Shown in pieces: positions 7,560-15,206 of a stretch of 38,761 nucleotides of DNA. Where the stretch lies: assembly GCA_947462925.1 (NCBI GenBank), contig CANHQP010000034.1:1-38761 (forward strand), written 5' to 3'. Source of the DNA: Flavobacteriia bacterium. GTDB lineage: Bacteria; Bacteroidota; Bacteroidia; Flavobacteriales_D; Crocinitomicaceae. The notes under the pieces are model-generated. The model was not told the DNA's origin. It searched no databases and worked only from the letters and a program-made list of their open reading frames with translations. The translations under genes and the position numbers were made by a program. Position 1 is the stretch's first letter; the number at the start of each line of letters is the position of its first letter.

Positions 7560-8333
7560 TTAAGATTTGCTAACTATGTATAAAATTTCTTTTCTCATCA
7601 ATCGGTAACGATCAATTTGTTCATCTGAAAAATGTTCTGAAGGAATATATTCTTTGACTTCAAAGCCAGCTTTTTTCAACCAATCTGGATAATCTCTACC
7701 AAATAATCTAACATGATCGTATTGCCAATAGTGTTTTTCTCTGTCTTCTGGAGTGACAATCGTTGGGTCTTCGTAAGTAACTTCCCTTGTCATATCTTGC
7801 GGCACTTGCATGATACCCCAACCACCTTGTTTCATAACACGGTGTAATTCTCTCATGCATTGCAAAGCGTCATCTACATGTTCTAATACGTGATTGCAAA
7901 AAACAACATCAAAACGATTGTCTTCCAGAGGAATGCTGTGTAAATCAAAATGCATGTCTGCGATGGGAGAAAGTAAATCGCCAGTCAAATAGTCCAAGTT
8001 TTGCTGTGCCTTAAATGTTTTGTGAAAACATTGTTCTGGCGCGATGTGCAAAACATTCAATTTCTCAGCCGTGAAAAAATCAGACTCATTTTTCAAATAC
8101 AACCACATCAATCGGTGACGCTCTAAGGTCAAATCATACGGGCAAAGTACATTCTCTCTGTGCGTAACTTCTGAGCCGTAAGACAAAAACTTGCTAAAAT
8201 TACGCTCGCAAACCGGACAAGTAACATTGTTGCCTTTGTATAATAATGGTGCTACTTTCTTAAAAGGATAACTCAACCTAATCAACAATGGTCGAGGTAA
8301 TGTATTGATTAAAAACTTATAAAGTTTCTTCAT
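7560..8333 (-). CDS. Class I SAM methyltransferase with N-terminal Cys cluster
   Basis: Predicted SAM-dependent methyltransferase, 257 aa. After a basic, hydrophobic N-terminus there is a possible zinc ribbon (CPVC at 39-42 with CPYD at 64-67), then a methyltransferase core. Its motif I is atypical (LNVLHIAPEQCF in place of the usual GxGxG loop), but the NRFDVVFCNHVLEHVDDA and LHRVMKQGGWGIM blocks are standard for the fold. Relatives are often found among surface-polysaccharide genes, but nothing here identifies the substrate. It is the first gene of the five-gene run, 1 bp ahead of the MbnP-like gene, so co-transcription is very likely. I could not find a convincing TAnnTTTG promoter in the 174 bp between its start and the divergent peptidase gene. 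Confidence 0.85.
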   Translation of the reverse strand: MKKLYKFLINTLPRPLLIRLSYPFKKVAPLLYKGNNVTCPVCERNFSKFLSYGSEVTHRENVLCPYDLTLERHRLMWLYLKNESDFFTAEKLNVLHIAPEQCFHKTFKAQQNLDYLTGDLLSPIADMHFDLHSIPLEDNRFDVVFCNHVLEHVDDALQCMRELHRVMKQGGWGIMQVPQDMTREVTYEDPTIVTPEDREKHYWQYDHVRLFGRDYPDWLKKAGFEVKEYIPSEHFSDEQIDRYRLMRKEILYIVSKS

Positions 8334-8507
8334 TTGTGCATTTTGAATGTCAATTCTCCAGTAATATGGGAAAAATAAACTTGATTTCTAACTAAAATAA
8401 TTTCCAAATATACAGAAAGTCGAAGAGCTTAAAAAATGGTTTTTTAAAATTCTAGATTAATTTAAATAAATGGTAACTTCGCTTAAAACTAAAAAACAAA
8501 TTCAAGC

Positions 8508-10619
8508 ATGAAAGTAACCGGTAAAACGTCCTTCATTTGCCTTTCAATTTTATATTTTTGTAGCCAAAATAATCATTCAATGAGTCAGGAACAACCCAAA
8601 GCAATTCGAAAAGACAAATCACTTATCAATCTAGGACACGAGCGCATTGACCCTTACTTTTGGATGAATGAAAGAGATTCGAAAGAAGTTCTATCCTACA
8701 TTGCAGCAGAAAATAAGTATAAAGACAATTATTTTGCACCTTTAAAAACTTTACAAAATACTTTATTGGATGAATTTGACAAACGAGTTGATCCAAATGA
8801 CCAAAGTTCACCGTTTTTTATACAAGGCAAAAAATATCAATATCAAAATATTGAAGGCAAAGATTACCAGCAAATATTGGTTTTTGAAAAGAATAAATCC
8901 CTTGTTTATTTTGATCAAAATGAACGTTCAAAAGGAAAAAGCTATTACGATTTAGGAGATTGGTCTCCTTCCAAGGACAACTCAATTTTAGCTTTCAGTG
9001 AGGACCACATTGGAAGACGGAAATACAGCATTTTCTTTCGAATTGAAAAAAGTGGAAAATTGTTGGCGGATGAAATCAAAAATACAGATGGTTCAATCGT
9101 TTGGGCAAATGACAACAAAACGGTTTTCTATGTTAAAAAAGACGTAAAAACGTTGCGAGAATTTCAAGTTTATTCTCACGTCTTGGGAACAGATTCTTCG
9201 AAAGATAAATTAGTCTATCAAGAAGATGATGAAAGATTTTCCGTTTACATCACGAAGACAATTACCGATAAATACGTTTGTATACATTCTCAAAGTTCGA
9301 CCACTTCCGAAATCAGTTTGATTAATGCTGATCAACCAGCAGAAAAACCTGTTGTCTTTTTGAAAAGAAAAAGCGGACATTTGTATGAAATAGATCACCA
9401 CGAAAAAGGTTTTTATGTGCTTTCAAACGAAAATGCACCGAATAAAAAAGTCATTTTCTTTGCAAATATTCCAATTGATAATGAAAATGGAAAAGAAATT
9501 ATTGCGCATGATTCAGAGAAACTCATTGAAGGGATTTTGACACTGGAGAACAGTCTAGTCGTGCAAAGTAGAATTGAAGGATTACAGCAAATTGAAGTTC
9601 GAAGTGTCGAAAATAATTCTGTAAATTTTATACAATTTCCTGAACAAACTTTTTCAGCAGGAATAGGTTTTAACGATGATTACCATGCCAAAACGATTTT
9701 TGTCAACTACACTTCACTTTCAACTCCAGCAACCATTTACGAGTATGATTTGAAAAGCAATACAAAAACTGTTTTCTTTCAAAAGAAATTGATTGACCCA
9801 AAATTTAGTCCTTCCAATTATGAAACGAAACGCGTTTGGGTCACGGCAAATGACGGTACAAAAATTCCTGTTTCGATGATTTATAAAAAGGGAATAGATT
9901 TATCCAAAGCGCCACTTCTTTTGTATGGCTATGGTTCATATGGCGTTACAATTCCAGCAAGTTTTAGTGCTTTAAGATTGAGTTTGGTTGACAGAGGATT
10001 TGTTTACGCCATTGCACACATTCGCGGAGGAAAATATTTGGGTGAAAATTGGTATGAAAACGGCAAATTCTTGAAAAAGAAAAACACTTTCACAGACTTT
10101 ATCAATGCTGCAGAATTTTTAGGAAAACAAGGTTATTGCGATCCTGAAAGAATTTACGCCCAAGGCGGAAGCGCTGGTGGATTGTTGATGGGTGCTGTTA
10201 CCAATATGGCTCCCTATTTGTGGAAAGGAGTTGTTGCTCAAGTGCCATTTGTCGATGTTGTGACGACCATGCTAGACGATACCATTCCCTTGACTGTTGG
10301 GGAATACGAAGAATGGGGAAATCCAAATGAAGCAGAATATTATTGGTATATGCTGAATTATTCTCCTTACGACAACGTCAAAAAAATGGATTATCCATCA
10401 ATGTACATTACCACAGGTTATCACGATTCACAAGTACAATATTGGGAACCACTCAAATGGGTTGCGAAACTTCGTGCGATGAAAACCAATGACAATCCAT
10501 TGATTTTTGATTGCAACATGGATGCTGGTCATGGCGGAGGTTCAGGAAGAAGCAATGAAAGACTTGAAATAGCCAAAGAATATGCATTTATATTGAATTT
10601 AGAAGGCATTGAGAAATAA
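8508..10619 (+). CDS. S9A prolyl oligopeptidase family peptidase (oligopeptidase B-like)
   Basis: Serine peptidase of the prolyl oligopeptidase family, which cleaves short peptides inside a beta-propeller-gated cavity. The 703-residue protein has the N-terminal family block ERIDPYFWMNERDSKEV, a propeller region (about 90-430) and a C-terminal alpha/beta-hydrolase. The catalytic triad is S555 (QGGSAGGLLMG), D640 (GYHDSQVQYWEP) and H675 (DAGHGGGSGR). The AHIRGG and EWGNPN motifs fit oligopeptidase B and close relatives. The hydrophobic N-terminus (SFICLSILYFCSQ) could be an export or lipoprotein signal; alternatively translation may start at the second Met (8580), giving a cytoplasmic form. A near-consensus -7 box (TAACTTCG, 8474-8481) lies upstream. 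The next gene overlaps its 3' end by 11 bp. Confidence 0.92.
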   Translation: MKVTGKTSFICLSILYFCSQNNHSMSQEQPKAIRKDKSLINLGHERIDPYFWMNERDSKEVLSYIAAENKYKDNYFAPLKTLQNTLLDEFDKRVDPNDQSSPFFIQGKKYQYQNIEGKDYQQILVFEKNKSLVYFDQNERSKGKSYYDLGDWSPSKDNSILAFSEDHIGRRKYSIFFRIEKSGKLLADEIKNTDGSIVWANDNKTVFYVKKDVKTLREFQVYSHVLGTDSSKDKLVYQEDDERFSVYITKTITDKYVCIHSQSSTTSEISLINADQPAEKPVVFLKRKSGHLYEIDHHEKGFYVLSNENAPNKKVIFFANIPIDNENGKEIIAHDSEKLIEGILTLENSLVVQSRIEGLQQIEVRSVENNSVNFIQFPEQTFSAGIGFNDDYHAKTIFVNYTSLSTPATIYEYDLKSNTKTVFFQKKLIDPKFSPSNYETKRVWVTANDGTKIPVSMIYKKGIDLSKAPLLLYGYGSYGVTIPASFSALRLSLVDRGFVYAIAHIRGGKYLGENWYENGKFLKKKNTFTDFINAAEFLGKQGYCDPERIYAQGGSAGGLLMGAVTNMAPYLWKGVVAQVPFVDVVTTMLDDTIPLTVGEYEEWGNPNEAEYYWYMLNYSPYDNVKKMDYPSMYITTGYHDSQVQYWEPLKWVAKLRAMKTNDNPLIFDCNMDAGHGGGSGRSNERLEIAKEYAFILNLEGIEK

Positions 10620-11625
10620 CATTACATTCTTTTTTTGTTGCGTCATCACATCCCTATTTTGTCAAAAAAAGGCAGAACCGATAAACGATGCGTACACTTT
10701 ATTTAAGGATAAAATTGTTTTATACTCAGATTTAGGTTTTAGCACGTCGCCCTATTCAATCCACTTTAAATCTTCCAACACCACGATTGATAAATTAAAA
10801 TATCGCAACAACTTGGGAGTTGTAATGGGTTTTGGTGGTTCCTATAAATGGTTTGCTGTTAGACTTGCTTTTGCATTGACACGAAATCTCAAACCAGTAA
10901 GCAAATTTGGGGAAACTTCGTACATCGACTTAGGTCTCGATTTTCCTATTAAAAAAATGTATTTTGAATTTGATTTTAGAAACTACAAAGGTTATTCAAT
11001 CAAAAATGCAGACATATTTAATCCTAATTTAGGAGGGGATAATACCAACGAAATCAGAGCAAATGCGAATACGCTTTCCATTGCTTTGAATGGTTGGTAT
11101 TTTCACAACAAAGACTTCAAAATGCAACCAATGAAAGGAAAAGTGGGGCATTTTAACCGTCAAGTAATCACTTGGTATTTGAAAAACACCATCAATGTGC
11201 AAGGAATTGGAGACGTTGAAAGTATTATTCCCATTGAGTTAACTGACAGTTTGAATTCTAAGACAAAATCTACAACCATTTCGGCATTTGATTTTGGTTC
11301 AATACCTGGAATTGGTTATGCAAACCGTTACAAAAATTGGCAATACGCAGGTATGTTTGGATTCGGTCCTGTGATTCAGTCTAAATTTTACATTGAAAAC
11401 GAAAATACGCGTGGATTCTTAGGTTTAGCTCCTAGATATGACCTCAGACTGATTGCTGGATACAATGTTCCAAAATGGTTTGTTATGATTTCCACTGAAT
11501 TTGATAATAAATCAATTCTATTTAATGATTTAAAATACAGAAATTATAACTATACTGTGAGACTTTTAGCTGGTATTCGCTTGAATAAAAAAGAGAAATC
11601 CAACGAAAAAAAGAGAAAAAAGTGA
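10609..11625 (+). CDS. DUF4421 family outer-membrane-like protein (non-ATG start)
   Basis: Secreted protein of 338 aa resembling DUF4421 proteins, which are found mainly in Bacteroidota and look like outer-membrane beta-barrels. Family-like features are the KIVLYSDLGFSTS segment, the KYRNNLGVVMGFGG segment and alternating aromatic strands to the end. The N-terminus (NNITFFFCCVITSLFCQ) is a signal peptide. There is no ATG at the proper position: the only conventional start keeping the signal peptide is TTG at 10609, inside the last codons of the peptidase gene; ATT at 10621 is a rarer alternative. The next in-frame ATG is about 50 codons in and would remove the signal. The overlap implies translational coupling to the peptidase. 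Function is unknown. Confidence 0.8.
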   Translation: MRNNITFFFCCVITSLFCQKKAEPINDAYTLFKDKIVLYSDLGFSTSPYSIHFKSSNTTIDKLKYRNNLGVVMGFGGSYKWFAVRLAFALTRNLKPVSKFGETSYIDLGLDFPIKKMYFEFDFRNYKGYSIKNADIFNPNLGGDNTNEIRANANTLSIALNGWYFHNKDFKMQPMKGKVGHFNRQVITWYLKNTINVQGIGDVESIIPIELTDSLNSKTKSTTISAFDFGSIPGIGYANRYKNWQYAGMFGFGPVIQSKFYIENENTRGFLGLAPRYDLRLIAGYNVPKWFVMISTEFDNKSILFNDLKYRNYNYTVRLLAGIRLNKKEKSNEKKRKK

Positions 11626-11645
11626 AAATATTTTAAATTAATGCT

Positions 11646-12764
11646 ATGAAAATCAAACTACTCACATTTATTCTGGGATTGGTCAGTTTCATTCAAATTA
11701 ACGCACAAGTTCCAGAAGATTTCAAGTTTTTTGGAAATTGGACAAATCAGGGATTTGATTTTTCAGGTACATTTTATCCAACTAATTTTTGGAATACAGA
11801 AAAAATATCTTTCAAAGACGACTATACTTTTACAAAAACCAGTGTGCAAATCAAAGATAACCAAATTGATACTGTCATAAATTATGGCAAATGGAATTGG
11901 AATGAAGAAACTAAAATGTTAAGACTTTATAGAGATGAAGAACGATATTATTCCAATGGAAAAATTTTCATCTTTGAAAGAGAATTTGCTTTAAAACATT
12001 TAAGTTCAGCATTTTTTACATTTGAAGAACAAAAATTCAATCAAACAGTTACATTTCGTTTTCGCAAAGATGGAGTCACTCAAACTTTTGAGGAAAATCT
12101 GGCCATGGAAGCTGAAAATAATTCGTTCAAAGATGTGAAAATCGATTCGTTATCGACGCATTACTATTTGGTTAACGCATTAAATCCTTTGAAAAGAAAA
12201 AAACTGTATTTCGACGAATTTCAATATTACATCAATTACGAAGAAAGTAATTTAGAAAAAGGAATTATCAATCAATCTGGCTCATTCAATGGAGCAATCA
12301 AAAATTTTACAGATTCTTCTATTCGTTTTATATTTCAGCAAGAAAATATCAATATTGATTATGAAAGCGGCAAAACAGCAAACATCGAAAATAATTATTA
12401 CAAGGAAATCGGTAAAGATGATGATCCATTTATGAGGGACGAAAATCTAATGGAAAAAGAGATTTTAACCAAAAATATAGCCAATATCCAAATTTCTCAC
12501 AATTTCAACACTTCAGGAATTAGTCCGACAATAGCCTTATTTTCAACTATTACAACTTTGATTGTCGCTCCTTTAGTTAGTATCAATTACAAAACAGGCG
12601 ATTTTAGTCAAAGTAAATACTACACAACCGCAGGAATTGGATTGATTGGCATTGGTGCTTCTATTCCAGTTTACTTTATTTTCAGAGACAAAAAAATAAA
12701 GCTGTACCAAAACGACGGCGTTGTTACGAAGAAAACTTGGCGTTTAGAAAGGGTTCGATTATAA
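11646..12764 (+). CDS. Secreted hypothetical protein with C-terminal membrane segments
   Basis: Not recognised. The 372-residue protein starts with a signal peptide (LLTFILGLVSFIQINAQ). Its N-terminal half (about 25-130) reads like a lipocalin-type stretch of short beta strands (FKFFGNWTNQGF, then YGKWNWNEETKMLRL). Near the C-terminus are two hydrophobic segments, about residues 291-312 (TIALFSTITTLIVAPLVS) and 323-345 (TTAGIGLIGIGASIPVYFIF), ending in a basic tail. It lies 20 bp after the DUF4421 gene and probably belongs to the same transcription unit; the hairpin at 12783-12804 follows 18 bp later. An envelope location is likely. Confidence 0.75.
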   Translation: MKIKLLTFILGLVSFIQINAQVPEDFKFFGNWTNQGFDFSGTFYPTNFWNTEKISFKDDYTFTKTSVQIKDNQIDTVINYGKWNWNEETKMLRLYRDEERYYSNGKIFIFEREFALKHLSSAFFTFEEQKFNQTVTFRFRKDGVTQTFEENLAMEAENNSFKDVKIDSLSTHYYLVNALNPLKRKKLYFDEFQYYINYEESNLEKGIINQSGSFNGAIKNFTDSSIRFIFQQENINIDYESGKTANIENNYYKEIGKDDDPFMRDENLMEKEILTKNIANIQISHNFNTSGISPTIALFSTITTLIVAPLVSINYKTGDFSQSKYYTTAGIGLIGIGASIPVYFIFRDKKIKLYQNDGVVTKKTWRLERVRL

Positions 12765-12782
12765 ATTAAGAACATAAAAAAA

Positions 12783-12804
12783 AGCATTGTCGAGAAACAA
12801 TGCT
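12783..12804 (-). terminator. Intrinsic terminator hairpin
   Basis: Perfect 8-bp stem agcattgt/acaatgct with a 6-nt loop. On the minus strand it is followed by eight T (12776-12783), so it best terminates the small gene ending at 12827. On the plus strand it may also serve the operon ending at 12764, but the downstream bases there are only AT-rich. Confidence 0.75.
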
Positions 12805-12826
12805 ATTAAAATCAAAATAAAATATT

Positions 12827-13084
12827 TTAGTGCAATCCGTTGATTTTATGAATGAAATCAACCGCTGCATCTTCCACTTCAGCGTGTAATGCTTTGAAAG
12901 CTTTTTTATCTTTCGCCGCATGAATTTTTTCAGTCATGCTGTTTCTAAAATCAACTGCTTCATCAATTAAAAGATTAGAAGCCTCTGTTTTTGATTCATT
13001 GTATAATTGAACGCTGAAACATTCTTCAACAACTTCAAAAACCATTTTATTTAAGTCTCTTTTGAAAATTCTTTTACTAGCCAT
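12827..13084 (-). CDS. Small conserved helical protein
   Basis: An 85-residue protein, probably cytoplasmic and almost entirely helical, rich in Lys, Glu and Ala. The N-terminus MASKRIFKRDLNK resembles a small protein widespread in Bacteroidota whose function I do not know. The frame extends 6 codons upstream, but the ATG at 13084 is chosen because a -7 promoter box (13102-13109) overlaps the longer start. It is monocistronic: own promoter upstream and a strong terminator at 12783-12804. It contains no enzyme motif. Cys22 and two C-terminal His residues are visible but form no recognisable metal site. Confidence 0.8.
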   Translation of the reverse strand: MASKRIFKRDLNKMVFEVVEECFSVQLYNESKTEASNLLIDEAVDFRNSMTEKIHAAKDKKAFKALHAEVEDAAVDFIHKINGLH

Positions 13085-13101
13085 TTTAATAAATTTGAGC
13101 A

Positions 13102-13133
13102 CAAAGGTAATTAAATTTCAAGGGAAGATGCAA
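13102..13133 (-). promoter_or_regulatory. Predicted promoter of the small helical protein gene
   Basis: On the minus strand TTG (13131-13133, within a TTTTG), 21 nt, then TACCTTTG (13102-13109). The ATG at 13084 follows 17 nt later. Fits the Bacteroidota consensus. Confidence 0.6.
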
Positions 13134-13140
13134 AATATCT

Positions 13141-13710
13141 TTATTCTACACCATAATCTAGCCTTGTAGCTTTGATAAATCGCGGAACGTAATATTTGCT
13201 TTTATTAAAAGTCGTTATCTGCACACCACCGTTGGCTGAATGAATAAATTTTATTTCACCCGGATTGACTTCCACAACCAAACCAACATGCCCGATGGAA
13301 GTTGAACGAACATTACTTCCTTTGAAAAACATCAAATCACCAGGTTTTAAGTCTGCTAATTTGACTGTTTTTCCATATTCTGCCATATTATAACTTGTTC
13401 TTGATAAACTAATTCCAAAATTCCCCATGACATAATTGATGAAACCAGAACAATCGAAACCAGATGGAGTCATTCCTGCATATCGATAAGGCGTTCCCAT
13501 GAATTTTTTGGCATAGTTGATAATATTGTCAATTTTTTCTGGATTTTTAGCCTTGACAATCGTATCTGCAGGATCTAATTTCAATGAATCACCTGCGCTT
13601 TGTATCACTTTTAAAGTATCTTGCACCAAATTTTCTTGAGAAATCGCTGTCAAACTCAAACAGAAAAAAATCAAAAAAAGAATGCTATTTTTATTTAAAA
13701 TCAAATACAT
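13141..13710 (-). CDS. Secreted NlpC/P60 (C40) peptidoglycan hydrolase
   Basis: Cell-wall gamma-D-glutamyl-diamino-acid endopeptidase family. From the ATG at 13710 the protein is 189 aa with an N-terminal signal peptide (SILFLIFFCLSLTAISQ), a linker of about 35 residues, and an NlpC/P60 domain. The catalytic Cys is C87 (SGFDCSGF), with H141 (IGHVGLVVEV) and H157 (FIHSANGG) as the rest of the triad. The domain also has the family YRYAG entry motif and PGDLMFF strand. The frame is open to 13776, but a -7 box (TACTTTTG, 13717-13724) sits 6 nt before the ATG at 13710 and the upstream extension would bury the signal peptide. No SH3 or LysM domain is present, so substrate targeting is unclear. Confidence 0.92.
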   Translation of the reverse strand: MYLILNKNSILFLIFFCLSLTAISQENLVQDTLKVIQSAGDSLKLDPADTIVKAKNPEKIDNIINYAKKFMGTPYRYAGMTPSGFDCSGFINYVMGNFGISLSRTSYNMAEYGKTVKLADLKPGDLMFFKGSNVRSTSIGHVGLVVEVNPGEIKFIHSANGGVQITTFNKSKYYVPRFIKATRLDYGVE

Positions 13711-13716
13711 GCGTTG

Positions 13717-13724
13717 CAAAAGTA
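13717..13724 (-). promoter_or_regulatory. -7 box of the NlpC/P60 gene
   Basis: TACTTTTG on the minus strand, 6 nt before the chosen ATG, implying a leaderless or nearly leaderless mRNA. No clear TTG is seen at the expected -33 distance. Confidence 0.45.
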
Positions 13725-13972
13725 GTGATTTTAAGGTGATTTTTGACCGTTTCCAATCAGGAGGAATGACGTTCAAATCTAGCTTTCAGACAAAAATTTT
13801 GTTTTAAAATTATTTTTCAATCCTTTGAAAACGACCAATACAAGGAGAAATTGAAATTCATTGATGCAAAAATTTGATAATGTATTAGGTTTCGTTTTTC
13901 ACATTTTTTAGCAGAATTAAACGCCAATTTAGGAATTATTTAACAAGTCAAATTGTTGATTAAAAGCGTAAA

Positions 13973-14019
13973 TTGTGAATTCTTTAGGACTTACTAGCTT
14001 TGTATTTTAAGTAACTTTG
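13973..14019 (+). promoter_or_regulatory. Predicted promoter(s) of rpe
   Basis: TTG (13973-13975), 19 nt, TAGCTTTG (13995-14002) matches the consensus exactly in sequence and spacing. A second -7 box, TAACTTTG (14012-14019), lies 24 nt before the ATG but lacks a good -33 partner. Either or both could drive rpe and the DinB-like gene. Confidence 0.55.
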
Positions 14020-14043
14020 CCCATAAATCAAAACTAATATAAA

Positions 14044-14694
14044 ATGTCAATTATTATCTCTCCTTCAGTATTATCTTGTGATTTTGCAAACATCCAACGT
14101 GATGTTGAAATGATTAACCAAAGTGATGCTGATTGGTTTCATGTGGATGTAATGGATGGCGTTTTTGTACCAAATATTTCTTTTGGTTTTCCAGTGATTC
14201 AAGCCATTAAAAAGCATGCTAAAAAACCTTTAGATGTGCATTTAATGATTCAAAATCCAGATCAGTACATTGATGCTTTCAAAGAAGCAGGTGCAGATAT
14301 TTTGACTGTGCATTATGAAGCTTGTACGCATTTACACCGAACAATTCAAGCAATCAAAGCTGCAGGAATGAAAGCGGGTGTTGCATTGAATCCGCATACA
14401 CCAGTGGATTTTTTACAAGATGTAATTGAAGATTTGGATTTGGTTTTGATTATGTCAGTAAATCCTGGATTTGGAGGACAAAAGTTCATCAATAATGCAG
14501 TTTTGAAAGTTGAACAAGTGAAAAATTTAATTCACATGAAAGGTTCTCACGCATTGGTTGAAGTGGATGGAGGTGTAAATCTAGAAACAGGTTTAGAACT
14601 GGTCAAAGCGGGTGTTGATGCCTTGGTTGCTGGAAGTTTTGTATTTAACTCAGAAAATCCATCCAAAACGATTTCGGATTTAAAAAATCTATGA
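14044..14694 (+). CDS. rpe: Ribulose-phosphate 3-epimerase
   Basis: Interconverts D-ribulose 5-phosphate and D-xylulose 5-phosphate in the pentose phosphate pathway. The 216-residue TIM-barrel protein has the usual length. Catalytic aspartates are D35 (HVDVMDGVFVPN) and D175 (VEVDGGVN); metal ligands include H33 and H66 (DVHLMI). The phosphate loop SVNPGFGGQKF (138-148) and the N-terminal SPSVLSCDF are diagnostic. It starts at the ATG at 14044 behind a good promoter (13973-14019). Its stop overlaps the ATG of the next gene as ATGA, so the DinB-like protein is translationally coupled to it, although a functional link is not obvious. Confidence 0.97.
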   Translation: MSIIISPSVLSCDFANIQRDVEMINQSDADWFHVDVMDGVFVPNISFGFPVIQAIKKHAKKPLDVHLMIQNPDQYIDAFKEAGADILTVHYEACTHLHRTIQAIKAAGMKAGVALNPHTPVDFLQDVIEDLDLVLIMSVNPGFGGQKFINNAVLKVEQVKNLIHMKGSHALVEVDGGVNLETGLELVKAGVDALVAGSFVFNSENPSKTISDLKNL

Positions 14695-15206
14695 TCACTT
14701 TCCAAGCTTTTTTCAAAGAGAAATTTGAATACGATTTACATTCAAATTTAGGATGGCTGAAGTTTTTGGAGGATAATGAAGATATTTTCGAAACCGATAA
14801 TTTAAAAGAATTATCAAAATGGATGTCGCACATCATTAATGTGCATCATATTTGGAATGCTAGATTGATGAATAAAATATCTGAATCAGAAGATTGGGAT
14901 TTATTGCCTCTCGCCTATTTTGAAAGATTTTTATTTGAGAACTACAACCAAACGATTCAATTTTTAGAACAACATTCATTGTCTGAAAAAATCAATTACC
15001 ATGATTCAGAAGGTGTACCGATGGAAAAAGAAACGATGGATATACTTTATCATTTATTGAATCATTCTAATTACCATCGCGCTCAAATCGCTTTAAAATC
15101 TAAAGAATTGGGGTTTCAAATTCCACCAACAAATTTCATTGTATTTCGACAGTTTACTCTTTGTGTGAATGGTCTAATAAATCCAAAACTGTTTTTACAG
15201 GACTAA
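14691..15206 (+). CDS. DinB-like (YfiT/DinB superfamily) protein
   Basis: Four-helix-bundle protein of the DinB/YfiT superfamily, whose members bind a divalent metal through three histidines and often act as thiol-dependent transferases. Visible candidate ligands are H47 or H52 in the HIINVHHIW segment and H125/H129 in the LLNHSNYHRAQI motif (HxxxH), the family hallmark. Length 171 aa is typical. It overlaps rpe by 4 bp. Its last 17 codons, after the family-like end PPTNFIVF, run 53 bp into the 3' end of the convergent DUF4301 gene and have no counterpart I recognise, so the tail may be an extension gained by loss of an earlier stop. Substrate is unknown. Confidence 0.87.
   Translation: MITFQAFFKEKFEYDLHSNLGWLKFLEDNEDIFETDNLKELSKWMSHIINVHHIWNARLMNKISESEDWDLLPLAYFERFLFENYNQTIQFLEQHSLSEKINYHDSEGVPMEKETMDILYHLLNHSNYHRAQIALKSKELGFQIPPTNFIVFRQFTLCVNGLINPKLFLQD

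Larger units (their letters stand above)
13711..14043. other. Intergenic region between divergent genes
   Basis: This 333-bp AT-rich gap separates the divergently transcribed NlpC/P60 and rpe genes. It holds the -7 box of the former at its left edge and tandem promoter boxes of the latter at its right edge. I see no repeat, hairpin of note or small gene in the middle part (13750-13970). Confidence 0.6.

Noticed and set aside
12740..12765. ggttcgatt as a tRNA T-loop
   Set aside because: It is the end of the coding sequence, with no acceptor, D or anticodon arms around it; no tRNA found in the window.
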